42,221 nt of DNA. Source: Clostridia bacterium. Its GTDB lineage: Bacteria > Bacillota > Clostridia > Christensenellales > Aristaeellaceae. Positions 24,239 to 32,500 of this stretch are shown here, in pieces (position 1 is the stretch's first letter; every line of letters begins with the position of its first letter). A model generated the notes under the pieces. It saw only the letters and a list, made by a program, of their open reading frames with translations, did not search any database and was not told the DNA's origin. The position numbers and the translations under genes are program-made. The stretch is from the NCBI GenBank assembly GCA_017527065.1, contig JAFXQO010000024.1:1-42221 (forward strand). Reading direction: 5' to 3'.

Positions 24239-25258
24239 CTATTCCGCCGCGGCCTCCGCCATCGCCTGCAGGTTTTCCACTGAAACGCCGGGCAGGATGG
24301 ATTCATGGCTGGGGGAGACCACGTAGTTCTCGCCGAACAGGTCGCGCAGGCGGCGCACTTCGTCGCGAACCTGCTGCGGCGTGCCGAAGGGCAGCAGGCG
24401 CTGGGTATCCACGCCGCCGACGAACACCAGCTTCCCGTTGTATTTTCGGGAGAGCGTTTCCGCGTCCATGTTGGCCGCCAGGGCCTGGATGGGATGCAGC
24501 GCGTCCACGCCGGCATCGATCAGCCGGGGAATGATGCGCTCGATGGAACCGCAGGAGTGCAGCAGCACCTTCATGCCGAAGCGGTGCGCCTGCTCGGTGA
24601 ATTTGACGAAGGTCGGCATGACGAACCGGTCGAACAGCTCCGGCGAGATGAGCATGTCCCGCTGACTGCCGAAGTCGTTGCCGAAGAAGAACATGTCGAT
24701 CTTGTCCGCCGCCTGTTCAAAAAGCCGCTCGTTGATGCGCATGTAGAAATCCGCCACGTGTTCTGTCACGGCCTCCACCACGGCGGGGTCGGTGTACATC
24801 TTCACGAAGTAATTCTCCATGCCGAAAAAATCGCACACGTTGTGAAAGAAGCAGCTCCAGGAGCCGGAAAGCACCGCCTGACCCGCCGCCCGCGTCTCGT
24901 CGATGGTCCTGAGCGTGCCGGTGAAGTCCACGTATTTCTCGTCCGGCCAGGCGAAGGCGTCCACCTCGGCCACGTCCTCGCATTCGGCGAACACGCCGGG
25001 CTGCCCCAGGCTCACCCGGGGCTTGCCGCCCAGAACGTCCATCATCGGCTTGCCCTCCGGATGGTTCCACATGCCGCTGCCCTCCGGCATGACCCAGCGG
25101 CAGGTGTCGCCCATTTTCAGGCCCATGCCGAAATCGTCCTTCACGCCGAAGGCCTCAAACAGCGCGTCGCGGCAGGCCGGATTGGGGTTGCCGTGCCAGA
25201 AGCCGCAGTGGGCGCTGCGGTGCGCCAGGATGTCCTTCATTCTCTGCTGACCGTTCAT
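24239..25258 (-). CDS. URO-D superfamily protein (MtaA/CmuA-like), glycosylasparaginase operon
   Basis: A 339-residue protein of the uroporphyrinogen decarboxylase superfamily, common in gut Firmicutes and not expected to make heme. It has the HxC motif (VLLHSCGSIERIIPRLIDAGVDALHPIQ), FVGGVDTQRLLPFGTPQQV and the C-terminal VVSPSHESILPGVSVENLQAM. MtaA-type enzymes have a third zinc-binding Cys in that last segment; here it is SPSHES, so the ligand set must differ. ATG 25258 is preceded by GGAGGG at good spacing. It follows the CBM9-like gene by 14 bases. Corrinoid-dependent methyl or one-carbon chemistry on a small molecule is the family expectation; the substrate is unknown. Confidence 0.85.
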   Translation of the reverse strand: MNGQQRMKDILAHRSAHCGFWHGNPNPACRDALFEAFGVKDDFGMGLKMGDTCRWVMPEGSGMWNHPEGKPMMDVLGGKPRVSLGQPGVFAECEDVAEVDAFAWPDEKYVDFTGTLRTIDETRAAGQAVLSGSWSCFFHNVCDFFGMENYFVKMYTDPAVVEAVTEHVADFYMRINERLFEQAADKIDMFFFGNDFGSQRDMLISPELFDRFVMPTFVKFTEQAHRFGMKVLLHSCGSIERIIPRLIDAGVDALHPIQALAANMDAETLSRKYNGKLVFVGGVDTQRLLPFGTPQQVRDEVRRLRDLFGENYVVSPSHESILPGVSVENLQAMAEAAAE

Positions 25259-25272
25259 CGCCGTTCCCTCCG

Positions 25273-26322
25273 TCATTCCGTCGCGGTGTCGTCCCGCCAG
25301 ACGTAGCCGTCCTGCCGGATGTGCCACACCTGCCCGTTCCAATGGGCAATGCCCTCGAACAGGCTGGGAGTGACGTAAGCGCGGACGCCGTATTTCGCCG
25401 CCTCGTCGCCCAGCAGCGCGGCGGCGTCGGCCGTGAAGCGCTCATGTTTGTAGAGATAGGCGTGCTCGCGGTAGTAGAGCCGGCGCAGCGCCAGCTTCAC
25501 CTCGTCTTCTTCCAGGGGAAGGGGATACGCCTCGCCCCGCCGGGTGAAGGTGAGATAGCCCCACATCTCCGGCAGGTGGATGTCGATCACGCCCGTGGGC
25601 GCCCACACCCAGTTTTCCTCAGGGAGGTCAACGCCGGTTTCGGGGTTTTTCCGCTTCACGTAGCGGTTGTCTGCCACGTCCACATGGTACTCCACCCGCG
25701 AGAAATTCAGCCGCCATACTTCGCCGGGGACCGGCGCGAGGCGGGAGGGATAGCACTCGTTGCTGCCGCACTCCCGCAGGGAGAACCAGGGGATCTTCAA
25801 CTCGAGCGACCAGCCCCTGTTGTCCGCCGCGGGGTTGTTCAGCTCACCGTCGATCTTCACCGCGCTCTCCAGGCCTTTGATATCCCAGCCGATGATGCGG
25901 CGCACGTCGTCCCGCTGGGGCTTTTCCATCAATAAATCCCAGACGGCGTTTGCCGCGTTCATTTCCAGCTCATAATAACGGTGCGAGGAGTCCTGCGGCG
26001 CGAGGAAGACCTCGAAGTCGTTGTCCACGAAAATCACTTCGTCCCGGTTCTTCACCGTAGCCCAGATCGTGTCGTCGGAGAGATGGGCGCCCACGTACAG
26101 CGCTTCCTCATTCCAGATAAGCTTCACGCGGGTCTTTTTGGCCGGCTTGGGCAGGGAATCGCCCTGGATGTCGTGGAAATCGTCGATCCACTCGCCGGCC
26201 TGCCAGAACGGCTTGTCAAGATCGCCGTCCAGCCTGCCCGGCCCGCCAACGGCGTATACGCAGCGGTACTGCGGGCACTGGGGGGCGATGATCGGCTCCC
26301 TGACTTTGTAATTCCCCTTCAT
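25273..26322 (-). CDS. CBM9-like (DOMON-fold) carbohydrate-binding protein without signal peptide
   Basis: A 349-residue protein whose first 240 residues match the carbohydrate-binding family 9-like fold: LDGDLDKPFWQAGEW, TRVKLIWNEEALYVGAHLSDDTIWATVKNRDEVIFVDNDFEVFLAP, YYELEMNAANAVWDLL and WSLELKIPWFSLRECG. The C-terminal 100 residues (LALRRLYYREHAYLYKHERFTADAAALLGDEA) are helical and of unknown role. Most CBM9 modules belong to secreted xylanases; this protein has no signal peptide, membrane segment or catalytic module, so it should be cytoplasmic. It starts 2 bases after the glycosylasparaginase stop. Weak AGGACT ribosome-binding site. Confidence 0.87.
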   Translation of the reverse strand: MKGNYKVREPIIAPQCPQYRCVYAVGGPGRLDGDLDKPFWQAGEWIDDFHDIQGDSLPKPAKKTRVKLIWNEEALYVGAHLSDDTIWATVKNRDEVIFVDNDFEVFLAPQDSSHRYYELEMNAANAVWDLLMEKPQRDDVRRIIGWDIKGLESAVKIDGELNNPAADNRGWSLELKIPWFSLRECGSNECYPSRLAPVPGEVWRLNFSRVEYHVDVADNRYVKRKNPETGVDLPEENWVWAPTGVIDIHLPEMWGYLTFTRRGEAYPLPLEEDEVKLALRRLYYREHAYLYKHERFTADAAALLGDEAAKYGVRAYVTPSLFEGIAHWNGQVWHIRQDGYVWRDDTATE

Positions 26323-26324
26323 GA

Positions 26325-27215
26325 TCAGTCCTCCTGCTCATCCTTGTCGATCACCGGATCGACCGAAACGATCCTTGGGGATTCGCCTGGGCGCGCGCAG
26401 GCATAGACGAAGCCCTTGTGGTTGCTGGCGCCGGCGCAGTTGCCCCTGGCGTCGATGACAATCAGCGCGATGCAGTCCGGCTTCAGGCCGCACTGCCTGA
26501 GGGTGTTGTGTGCGGTGAACACGACGGTGTCGGCCGCTTCCTGCGCGCTCATGCCGCCGCGCATCAGGTCGACCGCGCGGAAACTGCAGCAGGTGCGCAT
26601 GATGTCCTCGCCCAGTCCGGTGGCCGCCGCGCCGCCCACGCCGCTCTGAACATAAAAGCCGCTGCCGATGATGGGCGTATCGCCCACGCGGCCCGGAAGG
26701 CGCAGGTTCGAGCCGCAGGTGGAGGTGGCAACGCACAGGGAACCGGCGTCATCAAGCGCCAGGCAGCCGATGGTGTCGTGACCGGAAGGCTTTCCCCGTC
26801 TGCGTTTCTCTTCCTCGTATTTGCGCCGCGCCGTTTCGGTTATCATGTATTCCGGCGGCGCCTCCGCGAATCCTATCTGCCGGGCGAAGGCCTCGGCGTA
26901 TGGCCCGACCAGAATGGAATGCTTTGTCTTTTCCATCACGGCGCGGGCGATGGACACCGGGTGCTCGAAGCCGCGCACGCAGGCCACAGCGCCCGTCTTC
27001 AGCGTGTCGCCGCACATGACGGCCGCGTCCAGCGCCAGTTCGCCGTCTGCGTTGAGATAGCCGCCCCGGCCCACGCAGTCGACGGCAGGATCGCTCTCCA
27101 CCAGGCGGACGCCCATCTCCGCCGCGTCCAGCGCGCGGCCGCCGCTTTTAAGGATGGTTTCGCCTTTCTCCACGCACTGCAGGGAAAAGGACCAGGTCGC
27201 GATGATCGACCACAT
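26325..27215 (-). CDS. Glycosylasparaginase / isoaspartyl peptidase family (Ntn hydrolase)
   Basis: A 296-residue N-terminal nucleophile hydrolase related to N4-(beta-N-acetylglucosaminyl)-L-asparaginase, which cleaves the GlcNAc-Asn bond of N-glycans. The precursor should cut itself before Thr148 in GKPSGHDTIGCLALDD, making that Thr the nucleophile. Substrate-loop features are STCGSNLRLPGRVGDTPIIGSGFYV and GVGGAAATGLGEDIMRTC, typical of glycosylasparaginases. I chose ATG 27215 because GAGGGG lies about 9 bases upstream; ATG 27233 has poorer context. There is no signal peptide, so the substrate must be imported. It is the first gene of a three-gene operon with its own promoter. Confidence 0.93.
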   Translation of the reverse strand: MWSIIATWSFSLQCVEKGETILKSGGRALDAAEMGVRLVESDPAVDCVGRGGYLNADGELALDAAVMCGDTLKTGAVACVRGFEHPVSIARAVMEKTKHSILVGPYAEAFARQIGFAEAPPEYMITETARRKYEEEKRRRGKPSGHDTIGCLALDDAGSLCVATSTCGSNLRLPGRVGDTPIIGSGFYVQSGVGGAAATGLGEDIMRTCCSFRAVDLMRGGMSAQEAADTVVFTAHNTLRQCGLKPDCIALIVIDARGNCAGASNHKGFVYACARPGESPRIVSVDPVIDKDEQED

Positions 27216-27277
27216 TTTCAGCGCCCCTCTCATATGAAAACCCGCTGCGGCATCCTGAAAAACCGCCCTTTTCCCGC

Positions 27278-27306
27278 ATTATAACAGAAATACAGTACCA
27301 TGTAAA
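27278..27306 (-). promoter_or_regulatory. Sigma-A promoter of the glycosylasparaginase operon
   Basis: Minus-strand TTTACA (27306-27301), 17 bases, TATAAT (27283-27278), about 63 bases before the ATG at 27215. It faces a divergent promoter about 50 bases away. Confidence 0.85.
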
Positions 27307-27334
27307 GGCGGTTCGGAGCCGTTGCATGCTAATT

Positions 27335-27345
27335 GGAAGTGTTCC
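27335..27345. promoter_or_regulatory. Candidate operator between divergent promoters
   Basis: GGAAGTGTTCC is a small palindrome (GGAA-N3-TTCC) lying about 29 bases upstream of one -35 box and 11 bases upstream of the other. Its position between the two divergent promoters suits a shared regulator. The short arms mean chance cannot be excluded. Confidence 0.3.
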
Positions 27346-27356
27346 ACTTTTTTCTA

Positions 27357-27385
27357 TTGCAAAAATGGCAAAAATGGTTTAAAAT
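27357..27385 (+). promoter_or_regulatory. Sigma-A promoter of the secreted repeat-protein genes
   Basis: TTGCAA (27357-27362), 17 bases, TAAAAT (27380-27385). The spacer and -10 box hold three AAAATGG units (ATGG at 27365, 27374 and 27384). The first ATG of the gene is about 87 bases downstream; the leader carries no recognised RNA element. Confidence 0.65.
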
Positions 27386-27471
27386 GGTAAAGGAATAACA
27401 TGTCGGGTTGTGTCATAAGCGTCGGCTTGCCGGCATGACGCGAATCGGCTGTATGCATGGAGGGAGACAAG

Positions 27472-29454
27472 ATGTTGAAGAAACTGAGCGCACTGTTGCT
27501 GGCGGCCGCCATGCTGTTGGGCGCGGTTGGCTTTGCCGATGCGGCGGAGCTGGCCGGGACGTGGTATGTGAGCACCATGACCTCGGAGGGGACGACCTTC
27601 GCCGCGGCAGACATGGGATTTGAGATCACGCTGATACTGAACGAAGACGGCACCGCCCACATGGACGCGATGGGACAGGCCCAGGACGGCGCATGGCATG
27701 AGGAAGGCGGCAATGCGGCCGTCACGATCGACGGAGACACGATTACCTTCGTCTATGCCGACGGTTCGCTGACCGCCGACCAGGACGGCATAAGCATGAC
27801 CTTCGTCAAGGAAGCGCCCGGCCCCGGCTTCACGCCGGCGGAAGTTGCGCCTCAGGCGGACGCGAGCGCCTTCAACGGCTATTGGCGTGCGGAATACGTC
27901 AGTGTCTTCGGCATGACCATGCCCATGTCGGCCATGCAGGATAATCTGGATTCGTATTTCGGCATTCCCAGCCTTGACCTGACCGTCCAGGACGGCGTCG
28001 TCTCCTGGCTGGGCGGCGAGACCGTGCGCGAGATGCAGTTTGCCGACGGCCACCTCGAATGGTGGAACGAGGCGCTGCAGAGCTGGAATCCCAGCGAGGA
28101 GCCGGATGAGAAAGTCGAGCTGCTGGTCGACGGCATGCTGGCCTATTCCATGAACGGCGGTACGTTCTACTGCCTGCCCGCCGAGCCGGGCGACGAACCG
28201 ACGCCCACCGCCGAGCCCACGGCTGAACCGACCGCCGAGCCCACGGCTGAGCCGACGCCCGAGCCTACGGTCGAGCCCACGGCCGAGCCCACGCCTGAGC
28301 CGACGGCCGAACCCGTCGCCGCAGAACCGGTGTTCGCGCTGTCTCCCGAGGAATTCGCCGGCGAATGGATCGCCAAGATACTGGAGGCGGAAGGCGCGCT
28401 GATGCCCGTTTCCGAACAGGGTCAGGCCTGGCAGGCGCTCTTCGGCTCAGAAGACACCGGGATCGTCATCGACGGCACGAGCGTGACCTATTTCGGCGGC
28501 GAGGCGGAGGAATTCACCTTTGAAGACGGCTGCCTGCAGGTCACAATGCCGCATATCCCCGGCGTGCCGGACGGCATGCTTGACAAGCGCATCGAGCTGT
28601 GCGCGGACGGCGGCATTTCCTTCTCCACCATGAACATGACCATCTACTGCGATCGCGCGCCCATGGATCTGTCCGGCTATGTGGGCGAGTGGAGCGCGGT
28701 GTATATCGACACGCCCATCATGAAGGGCAACCCGAATAAGATGTGGGGCCTGGACATCAGCCTGACCCTGAACGAGGACGGCACCGGCGTGCTTGACTAC
28801 ATGGGTCCGGATTCCGGCATGACCTGGTATGAGGAGGATCGCGCCGTGTGGTACGGCGGCGGCGAAGGCCCCGCCATGCAGCTCGCGCTGGATGAGGACG
28901 GCTTCCTGCTCTACGGCGACGAGAAGAGCGGCATGATCGTGTTCGCCCATGACGCGGACGCGCGCTGGCCGGGCGACATGAGCCCCGTTATCACGGCCGC
29001 GCCCACGCCGGAACCCACCCCTGAACCCACGGCCGTGCCCACGCCTGTGCCCACGGCTGTGCCGACGTCTGTACCGACCGCCGTGCCGACGGCTGAGCCG
29101 ACCGCCGTTCCCACCGCCGCGCCGGCTCCCGCGAGGCCGAACGTCACCGCGCCGCCTCAGCTGCCTGAGCTTGGCGCACGCTATGACTGCGTGAACGTGG
29201 TCATGACAGGCGGCGTGGAGATCGACCCGACCGCGCTGGGCGGCGTGACCTCCTTCACGCTGTACGAGGGCCATTCCGCCAGCTTCGCGCTGACCGGAAA
29301 GCAGCTCAGCGGCGTCACCTGGCATGAAGACGGCGGCGCCTGCGTGCTCGTCTATCCGGAGAACGAGATGCTGCGCCTTGAGCCGACGGATGACGGCGGC
29401 TTCCAGTTCGTCTACAAGAACATGATGACCATGGTTTTCAAAAAGGCGGAGTAA
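27472..29454 (+). CDS. Secreted protein with five lipocalin-like repeats and Pro-Thr-Glu linkers
   Basis: A 660-residue exported protein of unknown function. Residues 1-24 are a signal peptide (MLKKLSALLLAAAMLLGAVGFADA). Five beta-rich repeats of about 80-100 residues follow, each opening with a G-x-W line (ELAGTWYVSTM, FNGYWRAEYV, FAGEWIAKIL, YVGEWSAVYI, LGARYDCVNV). Several contain LxLNEDGT and xxWHEEGG/WYEEDR motifs and end in MxMxFxK. Such lipocalin-like strands suggest binding of a hydrophobic or small ligand, which is inference. Two low-complexity linkers of Thr-Ala-Glu-Pro and Thr-Ala-Val-Pro type separate repeats 2/3 and 4/5. No LPxTG, lipobox or C-terminal anchor is seen, so the protein may be released. 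GGAGGG precedes ATG 27472. Confidence 0.85.
   Translation: MLKKLSALLLAAAMLLGAVGFADAAELAGTWYVSTMTSEGTTFAAADMGFEITLILNEDGTAHMDAMGQAQDGAWHEEGGNAAVTIDGDTITFVYADGSLTADQDGISMTFVKEAPGPGFTPAEVAPQADASAFNGYWRAEYVSVFGMTMPMSAMQDNLDSYFGIPSLDLTVQDGVVSWLGGETVREMQFADGHLEWWNEALQSWNPSEEPDEKVELLVDGMLAYSMNGGTFYCLPAEPGDEPTPTAEPTAEPTAEPTAEPTPEPTVEPTAEPTPEPTAEPVAAEPVFALSPEEFAGEWIAKILEAEGALMPVSEQGQAWQALFGSEDTGIVIDGTSVTYFGGEAEEFTFEDGCLQVTMPHIPGVPDGMLDKRIELCADGGISFSTMNMTIYCDRAPMDLSGYVGEWSAVYIDTPIMKGNPNKMWGLDISLTLNEDGTGVLDYMGPDSGMTWYEEDRAVWYGGGEGPAMQLALDEDGFLLYGDEKSGMIVFAHDADARWPGDMSPVITAAPTPEPTPEPTAVPTPVPTAVPTSVPTAVPTAEPTAVPTAAPAPARPNVTAPPQLPELGARYDCVNVVMTGGVEIDPTALGGVTSFTLYEGHSASFALTGKQLSGVTWHEDGGACVLVYPENEMLRLEPTDDGGFQFVYKNMMTMVFKKAE
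28191..28318 (+). repeat. In-frame Thr-Ala-Glu-Pro repeat linker
   Basis: About ten tandem four-residue units (PTAE/PTPE/PTVE) of 12 bases each, with third-base variation, inside the secreted-protein gene. It forms a flexible, probably extended linker between repeats 2 and 3. Confidence 0.85.
29005..29140 (+). repeat. In-frame Thr-Ala-Val-Pro/Thr-Pro-Glu-Pro repeat linker
   Basis: A second linker of the same design, about ten 12-base units (PTPE, PTAV, PTPV, PTSV) ending in AAPAPARP, between repeats 4 and 5 of the secreted protein. Confidence 0.85.
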
Positions 29455-29463
29455 TCAATGGGG

Positions 29464-29488
29464 AGGCCTGCGCATGCGGGCCTTCTTT
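29464..29488 (+). terminator. Weak terminator between the two secreted-protein genes
   Basis: Stem AGGCCTGC (29464-29471) with GCGGGCCT (29476-29483), 4-base loop and one G-T pair, followed by TCTTT. Since no promoter is visible before the next gene, read-through probably feeds it. Confidence 0.6.
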
Positions 29489-29504
29489 ATCGTTACATAA
29501 CGAT
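29489..29504. promoter_or_regulatory. 16-base perfect palindrome upstream of the giant secreted-protein gene
   Basis: ATCGTTA-CA-TAACGAT, 7-bp arms with a 2-base centre, between the terminator and the ribosome-binding site of the next gene. It could be an operator for a dimeric regulator or a short RNA hairpin in the leader. Confidence 0.4.
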
Positions 29505-29530
29505 GGACCAAAAGAAGGGGGAATGGGACC

Positions 29531-32500
29531 ATGAAGCGGAGAATCCTTGCGATCGTGCTGACGGCACTCATGCTGCTGTGTATGGCGCCTGCGGCAATGG
29601 CGTACATGAACGCGGACGGCACAACCGAGCACGACCATCAGTGGCAGGCCGTGGAGGGAAGAGTCATACCCGCGACCTGCACCGAATGGGGCGCTCACAC
29701 AGAACAGTGCATCCTTTGCTATGAGACCAGAACCGTTGACGATCCGCCCCTCGGCCATCTCTGGAGCGAGTGGCAAATCACCACCGAACCCACCTGCACG
29801 GAACCGGGCCTGAAGAAGCGCGTCTGCCTGCGGCCCGGCTGCGAAGTGGAGGAGACCGGGATTGCCGACGCGCTGGGCCACAAGTATTCCCAGTCCACCG
29901 TGACCCGGCAGCCCACCTGCGCGCAGAAGGGCGAACGGCGCGTCAGTTGCTCCCGCTGTGGCAAGTCCTTCACCGAGAGCATCGACAGGACGCCGCACAC
30001 CTGGGGCGCCTGGACCGTCGTTGTGGAGCCGGGCCTCTGGACGAAGGGCCGCGAAGAACGCACCTGCTCCGTCTGCGGCGCGAAGGACTCCCGCGATACC
30101 TACATGGAAGGCACCGTGGTTCCCGGCGAGCGCAGCGAAAACGCCAAAGCCCTCCAGGAAGCGCTGAACGCCGCGGGCTTTGACTGCGGCAAGGCGGACG
30201 GCATCGTGGGCAACAAGACCACTTCGGCCATTTCCGCCGCCGAGGAAGCCGCTGGCCATCCTGCCACCGGTATCGGCTGGGTCGGCCTGAAGAACTGGCT
30301 CTCCGGCAGTTCGCCCGACCTGCCTGACCTGCATGACGCCTTTATCATCTGGGTGGACGCTCCCGTCAACAGCGACGCGAAGGCGGGCGAGTTCATTCCG
30401 ACGACGCTGCACATCAAGAACACCGGCGTCACGACGCTGAGGATCACCGGCCATTCCTACGGCGATTACGCCGAAGGAAACGTGGATTACATAAGCGGGG
30501 AGACCATTGAGAGCAAAGATCCGTATGGCGTGCTTAAGCCCGGCGAAGAAACCACTGAGACTTACAACGTCATGGTGACGGACGCCGACGTGGCGGCCGG
30601 CCAGGCGGTCCGCCAGGTATCCGTGGCCTGCCATCGCTTTGAGAACGACGACGACGTCGGCGAGTCCATGGGCCAATACATCAGCTTCGTCATCCGCCTG
30701 GGAGAATCGGTCCTGCCCTTGGAGCCGATTGACGACTTCATCATCTGGATCGACGCGCCTACCGCCAGCGGCGCGAAGGCGGGCGAAACCATTCCGACGG
30801 CCCTGCATATAAAGAACACCGGCAACACCACACTGCGGGTGACCGGCTCGTCTTACGGTACCTGTACTTTCGACAGCGACGGCAAGCGAATAACTGTTGA
30901 GGGGGAAACGATCGACACCAGCCTGTTTTTCAGCTCCGACTACACGCTTGCCCCCGGCGCGGAAGGAATCGCGGTGTACAACGTCATGGTGACCGAAGCC
31001 GAAGAGGCGGCGGGCCAGCTGAGCCGCGAAGCGGGCATCGCCTGCCACCGCTTTGAGAACGGCAACGACGTGGGCAACAGCATGGCCCGCTATGTTGAGT
31101 TCGCCATCGCGCTGGGCGCCGCGCCCGAACCCGGCCCCGTGATCGGCACACCCATCAACGCCACGGGCATCGACGTGACCTTCCATGAAGTGGTGGACAT
31201 CAACGACCCGGCCCTGGGCGAGACCGTCAAGACCACGCTCACCATCGCCAACGTGGGCGATACCACCCTCAACGTGACCAGCTACGAGATGGTGGACGGC
31301 GAAGGCAACGACCGCTCCGACGAAGGCACGCTGGAATGGAACTACTCCAGCGAACCGGCGGACGCCCGCGCCCTCAAGCCCGGCGAGCACTATTTCGTCG
31401 ACTACTACATCACCGTGAGGGAAGAGGATGTCGCCGCGGGCAAGGCGTACCGCACGTTCACGGCCTACGCCGTCAACGACACGGGCAACGCCGTGTCTGA
31501 CAGCGACGCCATGAACCTGCCCCTTCTCGCTGCGACGGCGCGCGACGGCGGCGTCGCGCTGACGCTGGACGGCGAGACACAGGAATACAAGGACTTCTAT
31601 CCGAACGACACCTTCTCCGTGACGCTCACGGCTGAAAACACCGGCTTCCAGGACCTGACCGGCCTTGTCATCGAGGTGTTCAAGGAGGACGCTGAAACCT
31701 TCTCGGAGACCAGCCTGGGCGAGGTTTATAACGGAGGCTCGGCCACCATTCTGCCGGCGGGCGGAAGCGTGAACGCCTCGTATGTCTACGAGATCAAGCC
31801 CGAAGACGCGGGCAAGCTCGTAACGCTGATCTTCTACGCCAAGGCGCTCGACGCCACGGGAGCGATCGTGGAAGCCGCTCCCTGGAGTTGCGAATTTGAA
31901 GTGGAGGATGGGGAAGAAGACTGGATAGTCGACCTGATTCTGGAAGAGCACACCCCCGAGACCACCGCGAAGCTGGGCGAAGTCATCGACGTGCCGCTTT
32001 CCGTAACGAACAAAGGAACGGTCGTCGTTGACATGGAAACCTGCTCCGGCACGGCGCACCACTGGAACCAGGTCATGCTCGGAAACGATCATATCCTCTT
32101 TGATCCCGACCATGGCAACCTCGAGCCGAACGAGACGCAGAACGGCTATATCTACAGCGTGCTCGTGCTGCCCGAGGACATCGACGCCGGCGAAGTGGTG
32201 CGCGAGGTGCGGATGGGCGGCTACCGCTGCATCACCACCGCATCCGGCTCGCCGGGCTACATGCGCGACGAGGAAGGCCAGACCATCCTGTTTGAAACCA
32301 ATTCGGTCATCATCCGCATCCCGCTGGACGACAACCAGCCCAACGGCAGCCTGCTCCTGGAGCAGAACGGCCCCGCCAGCCAGCCGGACGGCGCGCTGGG
32401 CGAATGGATCAGCGTGCCGCTCAAGCTGACCAATACCAGCGACACGAGTATCTATATCACGCAATGCTATACCTGGAATCCCGACGACGGCTGGGCGCTG

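Noticed and set aside
28191-28318. Short tandem repeats that could look like a CRISPR array or minisatellite
   Set aside because: The 12-base units are in frame, vary at third positions and have no spacers; they encode a Pro-Thr-Glu linker.
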